DNA from: Roseovarius bejariae | GTDB lineage: Bacteria > Pseudomonadota > Alphaproteobacteria > Rhodobacterales > Rhodobacteraceae | Direction: 5' to 3' | DNA: 64,000 nt | Assembly: GCF_009669325.1 (NCBI RefSeq) | Contig: NZ_SZWE01000001.1 | Location: 62,402 to 126,401, forward strand | Part shown: positions 8,951-16,743 of the stretch, piece after piece | Numbering within the stretch: the stretch's first letter is position 1 | How the letters are laid out: each line of letters begins with the position of its first letter | The notes under the pieces: generated by a model | Told to the model about the DNA's origin: nothing | Database searches by the model: none | The model's input: the letters and a program-made list of their open reading frames with translations, nothing else | Program-made: the position numbers and the translations under genes

Positions 8951-9969
8951 CCATACATGGCGGCCATATCCACCGTGCTGCCCTGCCCCAGATCATCCCG
9001 ATGCGCCTTCAGGAACCGCTCCGCCGCCGCATATCCCGCGTCGCGCAACCTATGCAGCGTAAAGGGGGACGGAACCAGTTTCGTTGCCACCGACAAGTCC
9101 CGCATGAGCGCATCATCGGCGATCATATGCACGTAAAGCCGCTTCATCGTCCCCTCACGCAGCGACCCGTCCGCCAGCAATCGCTGAACGAAGTGAATCG
9201 CCCGCAACTCGCGCAACAAGGATGAGTTGAAACTGATCTCGTTGATCCGGTTCTGTATGTCCTGCGGGCTTTTCGGGACCTCGTCGCGTTCCAGGGGGTT
9301 GATATGCACGATCAGGATATCACTGGGCAAATCCCCCTCGAACAAGGGGAACAGCGCCGGATTGCCGGTATAGCCACCATCCCAATAATGCGCGCCCTCG
9401 ATCTCGACAGCCTTGAACAGTGTCGGCAAACAGGCCGAGGCCAAAAGTGCCTTGGTGGTAATCTCCGCGCCACGAAACACCTTGATCTTTCCACTGTGCA
9501 CATTGGTGGCCCCCACGAAAAACGCGGGCCCCTCCGCGGCGCAAACCGTGTCATAATGAAACTGCTCCACGATCCGTTTCAACGGATTGGAATATAGCGG
9601 CCCGTAAACATAGGGGCTCACCACCCGGCTCATGGCATCGGCCCATATGTAGGGCGGCAACAGCTCCATTGCCCCGCTCACCGCGCCGGGTTGCGGCATT
9701 GCGCCTGCCATCCAGGCCGGCATGCGCATATCCTGCACCGCCCCCATCTGCTCCCAGAGCCACTCAAGGTTGGCCCGCGCGCCCGCGCGTCCCCCCTCCA
9801 GTAACCCGGACTTCACCGCCGCTCCATTCAGGGCCCCGGCAGAGGTGCCCGAGATTCCGGCGATCTCGATCTTCTCATCTTCCAGAAGACGATCCAAAAC
9901 GCCCCAGGTAAAGGCGCCATGCGCCCCGCCTCCCTGTAGCGCCAGATTGATCCGCTTTGGTTTCCTCAC
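8947..9969 (-). CDS. Patatin-like phospholipase/esterase
   Basis: The 340-residue acyl hydrolase has the patatin Ser-Asp dyad. The oxyanion loop is GGGAHGAF near residues 13-20, the nucleophile elbow is GTSAG (Ser43), and the catalytic Asp is in WDGGYTGNP near residue 200. The start is GTG at 9969 (VRKPKRINLALQGGG); the frame runs on to 10047 through the intergenic repeat, which is not coding. It lies downstream of bdhA on the same strand. Some patatin-like proteins act as lipases and some on polyhydroxybutyrate granules. The bdhA context suggests a lipid or PHB role, but this is inference. Confidence 0.9.
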   Translation of the reverse strand: MRKPKRINLALQGGGAHGAFTWGVLDRLLEDEKIEIAGISGTSAGALNGAAVKSGLLEGGRAGARANLEWLWEQMGAVQDMRMPAWMAGAMPQPGAVSGAMELLPPYIWADAMSRVVSPYVYGPLYSNPLKRIVEQFHYDTVCAAEGPAFFVGATNVHSGKIKVFRGAEITTKALLASACLPTLFKAVEIEGAHYWDGGYTGNPALFPLFEGDLPSDILIVHINPLERDEVPKSPQDIQNRINEISFNSSLLRELRAIHFVQRLLADGSLREGTMKRLYVHMIADDALMRDLSVATKLVPSPFTLHRLRDAGYAAAERFLKAHRDDLGQGSTVDMAAMYG

Positions 9970-9981
9970 CCCTGGTCCGCC

Positions 9982-10058
9982 TTTTTCTTGGTCAAAATAC
10001 CCCGGGGTGCGCGAGGGGCAGCGCCCCTCGCCCCGGTCGGATCGCACCAGCGATCCGA
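9982..10058. repeat. Intergenic palindromic repeat (half element) with two extra hairpins
   Basis: TTTTTCTTGGTCAAAATACC followed by CCGG (9982-10005) is a single arm of the element seen as a full inverted repeat at 56626-56719. It is followed by the same kind of hairpin (CGAGGGGCAGCGCCCCTCG, 10012-10030). A second hairpin (TCGGATCGC at 10037 pairing with GCGATCCGA to 10058) follows. The element separates bdhA from the patatin gene and probably acts in RNA processing or termination. Confidence 0.7.
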
Positions 10059-10065
10059 GACCCGA

Positions 10066-10839
10066 TTACATCGCGGTCCAGCCACCATCGACACTGATCG
10101 TCGTGCCCGTCACCTGCGCCGCCGCATCCGAACACAGGTAAAGCGCCGTGCCCCCCAGTTGCTCGACCGTGGCGAACTCTTTCGACGGTTGCCGCGTCAG
10201 CATGACGTCCTTGATCACATCCTCGCGGCTCATGTCGTATTCCTTCATGGTGTCGGGGATCTGCGCCTCGACCAACGGGGTCAGAACATAGCCGGGGCAA
10301 ATCGCATTGGCCGTGATCGGCTCCTGCGCGGTTTCCAGTGCGGTCACCTTGGTCAGGCCCACGACCCCGTGCTTGGCCGCCACATAGGCCGATTTGAAGG
10401 GGCTGGCCCGCAATCCGTGGGCACTCGCCACATTGATCACCCGGCCCCAGCCCGATTTGCGCATTATCGGCAGGGCGGCGGCAGTGGTGTGAAACGCCGA
10501 ACTCAGGTTGATGGCGATGATCGCGTCCCATTTCTCGTTCGGGAATTCCTCGATCCCCGCCACATGCTGAATACCCGCGTTGTTCACCAGGATGTCACAG
10601 GCCCCCGCCTGTTCGACCAATGCCCGGCACTCATCGGGCTTCGACATATCCGCCTTGATGTACCGCGCCTCGACGCCATGCGCCTTGCCGATTCGCTCGG
10701 CCAGGGCGTGGTCCTCCTCATTGTCCGTGAAGGAATTCAGAATCACCTTCGCCCCGGCCTTGGCCAGTTCCTCGGCGATTCCCAGCCCGATACCGGAATT
10801 CGATCCGGTGATGATCGCGGTCTTTCCTTTGACGCTCAT
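10066..10839 (-). CDS. bdhA: D-3-hydroxybutyrate dehydrogenase (SDR family)
   Basis: NAD-dependent interconversion of 3-hydroxybutyrate and acetoacetate in ketone-body and polyhydroxybutyrate breakdown. The 257-residue short-chain dehydrogenase has GSNSGIGLGIA (cofactor loop), NNAG, catalytic Ser in NVASAHGL and YxxxK in SAYVAAKHG. The ending QVTGTTISVDGGWTAM is typical of bacterial HBDH, as are LTPLVEAQIPD and the LTRQPSKEF-type stretch. I chose the ATG at 10839 (MSVKGKTAIITG); the frame extends upstream without family similarity. It is first in a two-gene unit with the patatin gene, with a repeat element between them. Confidence 0.92.
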   Translation of the reverse strand: MSVKGKTAIITGSNSGIGLGIAEELAKAGAKVILNSFTDNEEDHALAERIGKAHGVEARYIKADMSKPDECRALVEQAGACDILVNNAGIQHVAGIEEFPNEKWDAIIAINLSSAFHTTAAALPIMRKSGWGRVINVASAHGLRASPFKSAYVAAKHGVVGLTKVTALETAQEPITANAICPGYVLTPLVEAQIPDTMKEYDMSREDVIKDVMLTRQPSKEFATVEQLGGTALYLCSDAAAQVTGTTISVDGGWTAM

Positions 10840-10944
10840 GTCGTGTCTCCCGTTGCTTTGCTGTTGCAGCATAAATGCCGCGACTGCCAATTGCACCGGG
10901 GAAAGACAGCTTTGTGATGGTCCCTGCCCTCTGGTCATGCGACC

Positions 10945-11020
10945 AAAAAAAACGCCGGCACAAGGCCGGCGTTAAGTTATTGAGGCAGGTTTCATACAGG
11001 CAAGAAACCTATCGAGCAGT
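10945..11020 (-). ncRNA. Candidate small RNA, about 76 nt, with its own promoter and terminator
   Basis: On the minus strand an excellent promoter is followed by a non-coding stretch and a textbook terminator. The predicted start is A at 11020. A first hairpin (AGGTTTC pairing with GAAACCT, 10-base loop) lies at 10987-11010. A single-stranded linker (TGCCTCAATAACTTAA) follows. The terminator stem is CGCCGGC/GCCGGCG with eight U residues (10945-10952). No open frame with a ribosome site fits inside. The size and layout suit a trans-acting, Hfq-type small RNA. I do not recognise the family. It lies between bdhA and the YejA-like gene, antisense to neither. Confidence 0.65.
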
Positions 11021-11026
11021 GCCCCC

Positions 11027-11055
11027 TTTATAAGCAATCTGGCGCCATGATCCAA
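11027..11055 (-). promoter_or_regulatory. Predicted sigma70 promoter of the candidate small RNA
   Basis: On the minus strand, TTGGAT (11050-11055) is followed by exactly 17 bp and TATAAA (11027-11032), with a start expected at 11020. It drives no gene other than the terminator-ended short transcript. Confidence 0.65.
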
Positions 11056-11135
11056 GCTAAAAGTTTGAAAAGGCGGGAATCCCTCACTACGGTCCGGGTT
11101 CAAGCATATAAGGGCCCGCAGGGATTGTTGCCAAA

Positions 11136-12962
11136 ATGAGACCAGAATTTTTCCGCGCCACCGGCCTCGCGGCCACCCTGTTTTTACTTTTGTCAGGCAC
11201 CCTGCCCGGCCACGCAGAGAAGGCGCATGGCATAGCTATGTATGGTCAACCCGCCCTTCCACCTGATTTTGTGTCCCTCCCCTATGCCAACCCGGAGGCC
11301 CCCAAGGGCGGCAAGGTTGTCACCGGTAACGTCGGCAGCTTCGATTCGCTCAATCCCTTCATCCTCAAAGGCAGCGCGCCGTGGCAGCTTCGCTACCTGA
11401 CTCACGAATCCCTGATGGGCCGCTCCTGGGACGAACCATTCACCCTCTACGGCCTTCTCGCCGAATCGATCGAGACCGGACCGAATCGCGAGTGGGTGGA
11501 ATTCACCCTGCGCGAGGAGGCCCGATTCTCCGACGGCGCCCCCGTCACCGTCGAGGATGCGATCTGGTCTTACGAGGTTCTGGGCACCCAAGGCCACCCG
11601 CGCTACCGCGCGTTCTGGGACAAGGTCGAGACGATCGAACAAACCGGCGCGCGCAGCCTGCGCCTGACCTTCAACGAGGACGACCGCGAGCTGGCCCTCA
11701 TCGCTGGCCTGCGCCCGATCCTTCAGAAGTCGCAATGGCAGGGCAAGGACTTCAGCGAGGGCACGATCAACGACATTCCCCTTGGCTCGGCCCCTTATGT
11801 CGTCGAGGACTTCGAGGTGGGCCGCCATGTCGTTCTCAAGCGCAACCCCGATTACTGGGGGCGTGACCTGCCCCTGCGCCAAGGTGTCCATAACTTCGAT
11901 GAGATCCGCATCGAATTCTACGGCGACAACACCGTGTTGAAAGAAGCCTTCAAGGCCAAGGCCGTCTCCTACATTCGCGAATTCAACGCCGAACGCTGGC
12001 AAAACCAGTATGATTTTCCGGCGGTGCAATCGGGTGAAATCGTCCTGTCCGAGATTCCGCACCGCAAACCCTCGGGCATGACCGGATTTGTCATGAACAC
12101 CCGCAACGCGCCGCTGGATGACTGGCGGGTGCGCTCGGCGCTGATCCACGCCTTCAATTTCGAGTATATCAACGACACGCTCACCGGCGGGCGGCAACCG
12201 CGCATCACATCGTATTTCTCGGGTTCCGATCTGGCGATGCAGCCCGGCCCGGCCAAAGGCCCGGTGCGTGATTTGCTGGCACCTTTCTCCGACAGTCTCC
12301 TTCCCGGCACGCTTGAGGGCTATGAACTGCCCAAGGGTGATGGCTCCAAACGCAACCGCCGCAACCTGCGCCGCGCGATGGACCTCCTGAACGAGGCCGG
12401 CTGGACCGTGCAGGACGGTCTTCTGCGCAACGCGGCGGGCGAGGCGATGGAACTTACCGTGCTCCTGCAACAGGACGCCCTCATCCAGCAGGCCACGGCC
12501 ATCATGGATATCTACGCCCGCGCGCTGGAACGCCTCGGGATTACGCTGACCGTGCAATCCACGGACAAGGCGCAGTACAACGAACGCCAAAGGGTCTATG
12601 ACTTCGACCTGACCTTTGCCCGCTGGTCGCTCAGCCTCAGCCCCGGCAACGAACAGCTTTACTATTGGGGCTCCAAGGCCGCCGACCAACCGGGCAGCCG
12701 CAACCTCATGGGCATGAAAAGCCCCGCCGCCGAGGCCATGGTGCGCACCATGCTCACCGCCACCACCTTTGAAGAATTCACCGCCGCCGTCCGCGCACTG
12801 GACCGGGTGTTGATTTCTGGTCGCTATGTGATCCCGATTCACTCTTACGCCGTTGGCCGCATTGCCCATTTGCGCGAATTACGGTATCCACAGGATCGCT
12901 TACCGATCTACGGGGACGGCATCGGCTTTCTCCCCACGGTCTGGTGGCACGAGGCAGACTAA
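11136..12962 (+). CDS. Extracellular solute-binding protein family 5, YejA-like
   Basis: Periplasmic peptide-type binding protein of 608 residues. A signal peptide covers about residues 1-27 (cut after GHA). The mature start HGIAMYGQPALPPDFVSLPY followed by ANPEAPKGG is the YejA/microcin C-type signature. Downstream are the SBP_bac_5 motifs LAESIETGPNREW, RFSDGAPVTVEDAIWSYE and the ligand-cleft WGRDLP. YejA proteins bind oligopeptides, including microcin C-like peptides, for a YejBEF transporter. No yejBEF genes follow here, so it must use a transporter elsewhere or is a lone paralogue. A small lipoprotein gene follows 32 bp later. Confidence 0.88.
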   Translation: MRPEFFRATGLAATLFLLLSGTLPGHAEKAHGIAMYGQPALPPDFVSLPYANPEAPKGGKVVTGNVGSFDSLNPFILKGSAPWQLRYLTHESLMGRSWDEPFTLYGLLAESIETGPNREWVEFTLREEARFSDGAPVTVEDAIWSYEVLGTQGHPRYRAFWDKVETIEQTGARSLRLTFNEDDRELALIAGLRPILQKSQWQGKDFSEGTINDIPLGSAPYVVEDFEVGRHVVLKRNPDYWGRDLPLRQGVHNFDEIRIEFYGDNTVLKEAFKAKAVSYIREFNAERWQNQYDFPAVQSGEIVLSEIPHRKPSGMTGFVMNTRNAPLDDWRVRSALIHAFNFEYINDTLTGGRQPRITSYFSGSDLAMQPGPAKGPVRDLLAPFSDSLLPGTLEGYELPKGDGSKRNRRNLRRAMDLLNEAGWTVQDGLLRNAAGEAMELTVLLQQDALIQQATAIMDIYARALERLGITLTVQSTDKAQYNERQRVYDFDLTFARWSLSLSPGNEQLYYWGSKAADQPGSRNLMGMKSPAAEAMVRTMLTATTFEEFTAAVRALDRVLISGRYVIPIHSYAVGRIAHLRELRYPQDRLPIYGDGIGFLPTVWWHEAD

Positions 12963-12994
12963 GAAGCAGTCTTGAGAACAAGAGGCATAAAGCC

Positions 12995-13108
12995 ATGAAG
13001 AAACTGATCGCTTTCGCCCTGATCGCGACCCTCGCCGGTTGTGCAACCGTTGATGGCGTCGGCCGTGACATTTCGGGTGCGGCGCGCGGGGTCCAAAGCT
13101 GGTTCTGA
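12995..13108 (+). CDS. Entericidin-like small lipoprotein
   Basis: The frame encodes 37 residues: a Lys-rich start MKKLIAFALIATLAGC with a lipobox (LAGC, lipidated Cys16), then ATVDGVGRDISGAARGVQSW. This matches the entericidin A/B family: a short lipoprotein with a G-x-G-x-D-I-x-x-A/G-G core. The family was described as an envelope toxin/antidote pair in E. coli; single copies are common in alphaproteobacteria. AAGAGGC lies about 10 bases upstream of the ATG. It is probably an outer-membrane or inner-membrane lipoprotein. Confidence 0.85.
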   Translation: MKKLIAFALIATLAGCATVDGVGRDISGAARGVQSWF

Positions 13109-13181
13109 GCCGGGCCTGACCTTTCCCCAGACCCGAGTGAACGGCGCATGTACAGCATGATCGCCGCCGGTTTTATTGTGC

Positions 13182-13757
13182 TCAACGCGGCTTGATCGGC
13201 AGCATCCGCATGATGCGGCGCGACAGTTCCAATTCCATGATCGGGCTGAACAAATCGCGCATCAGGCTTGGTTCGTCAAAGTAGCGTTCATCTTCCTCGG
13301 AACGATCGAACCGCAATGTATCTTCAAGCAGCGTGCTCAGGATCGTCTCGTCCAGAATCCACCGGCCCCGCCGTCCTTCCTCGCGATCACACTGCTGATA
13401 CTCCAGCCAACGGGCCACGCGCTTGCGCGCCGCCACATCCTGATGCGGGTAAGCAAGGTAAAACCCGCTGTTGACCCGCAAACAGATGTTGTCCAGAACC
13501 CGCGCCGCCCCGTGGTACTCTTCGGGGACATCATGCTTGCGCATGTAATTGAACCGTTCCGGCTCCCCGTTGAAAAACACTTCCAAGGCCGCGCCCAGAT
13601 CAATTCCTTTCTGGGCCATCACCCAGCCCAGCACCGTTTCGGGATACATGGACCAATCATAGGATCTCGCCAAATGCGGCAAGTCTTCGGGCGGCGCGTC
13701 ACGCGCCAGATCAAGATGCTCTGTCTCGGTGCCAGTGCTCCAATCGAAGGCCTGCAT
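13182..13757 (-). CDS. Hypothetical protein, possibly DUF4274-like
   Basis: A 191-residue soluble, acidic protein with no signal or membrane segment. It has a pattern of Trp/Tyr and acidic residues (LARSYDWSMYPETVLGWVMAQ, RKHDVPEEYHGAARVLDNIC). The phrase on daily-position-type helices with DxGAALEVFFNGEPERF is reminiscent of DUF4274 proteins, but I cannot confirm this by eye. Function is unknown. It starts 26 bp from the divergent secreted-protein gene. Its downstream side is convergent with the entericidin-like gene. Confidence 0.7.
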   Translation of the reverse strand: MQAFDWSTGTETEHLDLARDAPPEDLPHLARSYDWSMYPETVLGWVMAQKGIDLGAALEVFFNGEPERFNYMRKHDVPEEYHGAARVLDNICLRVNSGFYLAYPHQDVAARKRVARWLEYQQCDREEGRRGRWILDETILSTLLEDTLRFDRSEEDERYFDEPSLMRDLFSPIMELELSRRIMRMLPIKPR

Positions 13758-13786
13758 TCCGTTTCTCCGAAATCGTCGCTAGTGTG

Positions 13787-14557
13787 ATGTCCAAACCGCT
13801 CAATGAATTTGCACAGGGAAAACGATCAGATTTTGGAGCAAATGTGTCACTCCTGCGGCCTTTGACGCTGACCATGGTTTTTGCACTGGCGCTCGGGCTT
13901 TTCCTGCCCGGCACAGGGCGGGCGCAAGCCGTGTTGCGCGCACCCTACGATGACCTGAAACAAGAACTTGATGCGCGTATCACTTTCGACTCCCTTCCGC
14001 CCCGGCCAGAGCCGGGCCTCAACTTCGATGCACCCATGCGCCTTGGCCACACGTGGCTGGGACAGCACTTTGCAGGTCAAGACATTGAAAATATTAACGG
14101 ATTCGACCGTGTTAGCGGCTTACCCGGAGCCCCCCTTGCGCTGCGCCCCGGCCCACCGGGGAAAAACCTCTCGGTTGCCTACCACCAAGGGTTTGAAAGC
14201 AACGCGCTTTTTCCCCTTGGCCCCGCCGGGTTCCCGGCGCTTTCCGCCCGCGGCGAAGGGGCCCTTGCCATCCTCTTCGATCAGGGCCAGCGCGCCATCG
14301 CCTTCAAGGTCCACTCTGACTACGTCGCGCCGCTTGGTGGTGCGCCCCGTCCGGGGGATGTCACACTCATGCTTTATACCCGGCAAGGCACGCTCATTGC
14401 CCGACTCGACAGCCCGCTTGACCCGGCGATCACCAAAATCGGTCTACGCAGAACAAATGGACTGCCCGACATTGCCGGGGTGGTCGTGCTCAACAATGAT
14501 CCGGGCGGGATTGCCATTGACGACATCCTCTACCAAACTGCCCCTGCCGCGTTTTGA
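13787..14557 (+). CDS. Secreted hypothetical protein
   Basis: About 256 residues. A hydrophobic segment (LTLTMVFALALGLFLPGTGRAQA, here split as LTLTMVFALALGLF and LPGTGRAQA) ends in an AQA signal-peptidase site. The mature domain is rich in Gly, Pro and beta-type strands (MRLGHTWLGQHF, NINGFDRVSGLPG, SVAYHQGFESNALFPLGP, QGQRAIAFKVH, DVTLMLYTRQGTLIARLDS) and ends IAGVVVLNNDPGGIAIDDI. This is a jelly-roll-like pattern seen in secreted carbohydrate-contacting or PEP-CTERM-associated proteins. No family is assigned. GTG at 13784 or ATG at 13787 are both possible starts; neither has a clear ribosome site. Confidence 0.7.
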   Translation: MSKPLNEFAQGKRSDFGANVSLLRPLTLTMVFALALGLFLPGTGRAQAVLRAPYDDLKQELDARITFDSLPPRPEPGLNFDAPMRLGHTWLGQHFAGQDIENINGFDRVSGLPGAPLALRPGPPGKNLSVAYHQGFESNALFPLGPAGFPALSARGEGALAILFDQGQRAIAFKVHSDYVAPLGGAPRPGDVTLMLYTRQGTLIARLDSPLDPAITKIGLRRTNGLPDIAGVVVLNNDPGGIAIDDILYQTAPAAF

Positions 14558-14574
14558 TGAAGGAAGGGCAAGCC

Positions 14575-14871
14575 ATGCCAAAAGGCTACTGGGTGGGTCA
14601 CATGGATATCGACGACCCCGCAGAATACGAAAGCTACAAAGCCGCCAATGCGGCGCCCTTCGCAGAATATGGCGCGCGTTTTCTCGTCCGTGGCGGCCCC
14701 TTCGAATGCGTCGAGGGGCAAACCCGTGCCCGCACCGTCATCATCGAGTTTCCCAGCTATCAGGCCGCGCTCGATTGTTACCATTCCGAAGGGTATCAAA
14801 AGGCCAAGGCATTGCGTGATCCGGTGGCGCACGGCGATCTGGTGATCGTCGAAGGCTACGACGAGGGATAA
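14575..14871 (+). CDS. DUF1330 domain protein
   Basis: A 98-residue protein of the dimeric alpha-beta barrel type: MPKGYWVGHMDIDDPAEYES, ARFLVRGGPFECVEG, RTVIIEFPSYQAALDCYHS, DPVAHGDLVIVEGYD. These match DUF1330 (COG5470), small cytoplasmic proteins of unknown role. I chose ATG 14575, preceded by AAGGAAGGG, rather than the earlier ATG at 14554 that overlaps the previous gene. The first TerB gene follows 4 bp later. Confidence 0.92.
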   Translation: MPKGYWVGHMDIDDPAEYESYKAANAAPFAEYGARFLVRGGPFECVEGQTRARTVIIEFPSYQAALDCYHSEGYQKAKALRDPVAHGDLVIVEGYDEG

Positions 14872-14875
14872 CACC

Positions 14876-15316
14876 ATGTTCTCCGGCATCCTCAACGCGT
14901 TCAAGGCCCCCAAACCCGAACCACTCCCCGAACCGGATGCCAAGCTGGCGCTTGGCGCGCTCCTGGTCCGCGTGGCACTCTCGGATCACCGCTACCGGAT
15001 CGAGGAAATCGGCCGTATCGACCGCCTGCTGGCCCGGATCAACGGCCTCAACCCGATTGACGCCGCCAAGATGCGCGCCACCTGCGAGAAACTGGAAAAA
15101 CAGGCCCCCGACACACAGGACTTTGCCCATCTCATCCGCGAAACCGTCAGTTTCGAGGCTCGAATCGATGCGCTAGAAGCCATGTGGGAGGTGGTGCTGG
15201 CCGATGGCGTCCGCCGCGACGAGGAAATCGCCGTTATCCAGACCGCACAAGAGGCGCTTGGCCTCTCGCAAAGTGATAGCGACGCAGCCCGAAGCCGCGC
15301 CGAATCCGAAATGTAA
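14876..15316 (+). CDS. TerB-family protein (first of tandem pair)
   Basis: 146 residues, all-helical and acidic: LALGALLVRVALSDHRYRIE, EIGRIDRLLARINGLNP, FAHLIRETVSFEARIDALEA, MWEVVLADGVRRDEEIAVIQ. The two acidic helix-start motifs (SDHRY.. and ADGVRRDEE) are the TerB/DjlA-type metal-binding repeat. TerB family proteins are linked to tellurite or phage resistance, but stand-alone copies like this are poorly characterised. It has clear sequence similarity to the next gene, suggesting tandem duplication. Possible translational coupling with the DUF1330 gene. Confidence 0.85.
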   Translation: MFSGILNAFKAPKPEPLPEPDAKLALGALLVRVALSDHRYRIEEIGRIDRLLARINGLNPIDAAKMRATCEKLEKQAPDTQDFAHLIRETVSFEARIDALEAMWEVVLADGVRRDEEIAVIQTAQEALGLSQSDSDAARSRAESEM

Positions 15317-15363
15317 CTGGGCTGAAGACTGGCCCTTCCCTTCAAAAGGCATATATCCCCTCC

Positions 15364-15804
15364 ATGTTCGCAGATTTCATCAAGTCCCTCTTGCAGGATA
15401 ATCCCGCCCCCCTCACCGATGGGGATGCGCGCATTCCGCTCACGGCGCTTCTGGTGCGCATCGCCCGGTCCGACAACGACTATGCGGCCTCCGAAATGAT
15501 CCGCATCGAACAGATCGCCCAAACGCGTTTCGGCCTCAGCAAGACCGAGGCCGCCCGCTTGCGTGCCGATGCCGAACAATTCGAATCCGAAGCACCCGAC
15601 ACCGTCCGTTTCACCCGCGCCATCAAGGATGCCGTTCCTTACGAGGACCGTATCGGCGTGGTCGAAGCCCTTTGGGAAGTGGCCCTTGCCGACGGTGAGC
15701 GCGATCAAGACGAAGACGCTTTGATCCGCCTTGCCGCAAATCTCCTGGGGGTCAATGATCGCGACAGCGCACTGGCCCGCCAAAGGGTCAGCGCCACATC
15801 ATGA
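15364..15804 (+). CDS. TerB-family protein (second of tandem pair)
   Basis: 146 residues, exactly the same length as the preceding gene and alignable throughout: IPLTALLVRIARSDNDYAAS matches LALGALLVRVALSDHRYRIE, and VEALWEVALADGERDQDEDA matches LEAMWEVVLADGVRRDEEIA. Both acidic motifs (SDNDY, ADGERDQDED) are kept. It is cytoplasmic, with no signal peptide. The 47-bp gap after the first copy has no obvious promoter. Paralogue divergence is large, so duplication is old. Confidence 0.85.
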   Translation: MFADFIKSLLQDNPAPLTDGDARIPLTALLVRIARSDNDYAASEMIRIEQIAQTRFGLSKTEAARLRADAEQFESEAPDTVRFTRAIKDAVPYEDRIGVVEALWEVALADGERDQDEDALIRLAANLLGVNDRDSALARQRVSATS

Positions 15805-15940
15805 TCGCCGCTTGCAAAACGGGCTGACCTAGCGTCACTTCGGCGGTTTTTCCCCCGAACATTCCGTTTTGCAAGTTGCATCGCGCCATTTTTTCAGCCC
15901 TATTGTCGTGTCAGAATGTAAATCACCCACGGATACTGCC

Positions 15941-16717
15941 TTGGCCAACGACACGCCTGTCATTGAAATTCGCAACCTGCACAAGGCCTATGGTGCGCTC
16001 GAAGTGATCAAGGGTGTCGACATCACCGCCCACAAGGGCGATGTGATCTCGCTGATCGGCTCCTCCGGCTCGGGCAAATCCACCATCCTGCGCTGCGCCA
16101 ACCTTCTCGAAGACAGCCAACAGGGCGATATCCTCTTCAAGGGCGAGCCGGTGAAATGGCGTGGTGAGGGCCTGCACCGCCACCCCGCCGACCCACATCA
16201 GGTTCTGCGCATCCGCACCAATCTGTCCATGGTCTTCCAGCAGTTTAACCTCTGGGCGCATATGACCGTCCTGCAAAACGTCATGGAAGCCCCCGTAACC
16301 GTGCTGGGCCGCGACCGCGTCGAGGTGGAAAAAGCCGCCCGTGGGTATCTCGACAAGGTCGGCATCGGCGACAAGGCCGATGTCTACCCCGCGCAAATGT
16401 CCGGCGGCCAGCAACAGCGCGCCGCCATCGCCCGCGCGCTATGCATGGAGCCCGAGGCACTTTTGTTCGATGAGCCCACCTCCGCCCTCGACCCCGAGCT
16501 GGAACAGGAGGTGGTCCGGGTCATCAAGGATCTGGCCAGCGAAGGCCGCACCATGATGATCGTCACCCACGACATGAAAATGGCGGCGGATGTCTCCGAT
16601 CACGTCGTTTTCCTGCACCAAGGGCTGATCGAGGAACAGGGCGCACCAGACGCCCTCTTCGGCACCCCCAAATCCGAGCGGCTGCAACAGTTCCTAAGCT
16701 CGACAATGGCCGCTTGA
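15941..16717 (+). CDS. Polar amino acid ABC transporter ATPase (HisP/GlnQ type)
   Basis: Drives import of a polar amino acid. Walker A GSSGSGKST, Q-loop MVFQQFNLWAHMT, signature SGGQQQRAAIARAL, Walker B ALLFDEPTSALD and H-loop MIVTHDM are all intact. WRGEGLHRHPADPHQVLRIR is the HisP-type insertion. I place the start at TTG 15941 (LANDTPVIEIRNLHKAYG), giving 258 residues as in HisP; the frame opens earlier (TTG 15869) with unrelated residues, so the start is uncertain. It heads a four-gene unit: ATPase, binding protein, two permeases. Confidence 0.92.
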   Translation: MANDTPVIEIRNLHKAYGALEVIKGVDITAHKGDVISLIGSSGSGKSTILRCANLLEDSQQGDILFKGEPVKWRGEGLHRHPADPHQVLRIRTNLSMVFQQFNLWAHMTVLQNVMEAPVTVLGRDRVEVEKAARGYLDKVGIGDKADVYPAQMSGGQQQRAAIARALCMEPEALLFDEPTSALDPELEQEVVRVIKDLASEGRTMMIVTHDMKMAADVSDHVVFLHQGLIEEQGAPDALFGTPKSERLQQFLSSTMAA

Positions 16718-16743
16718 TCCAACCAACCAAAGGGAGAAACTTG

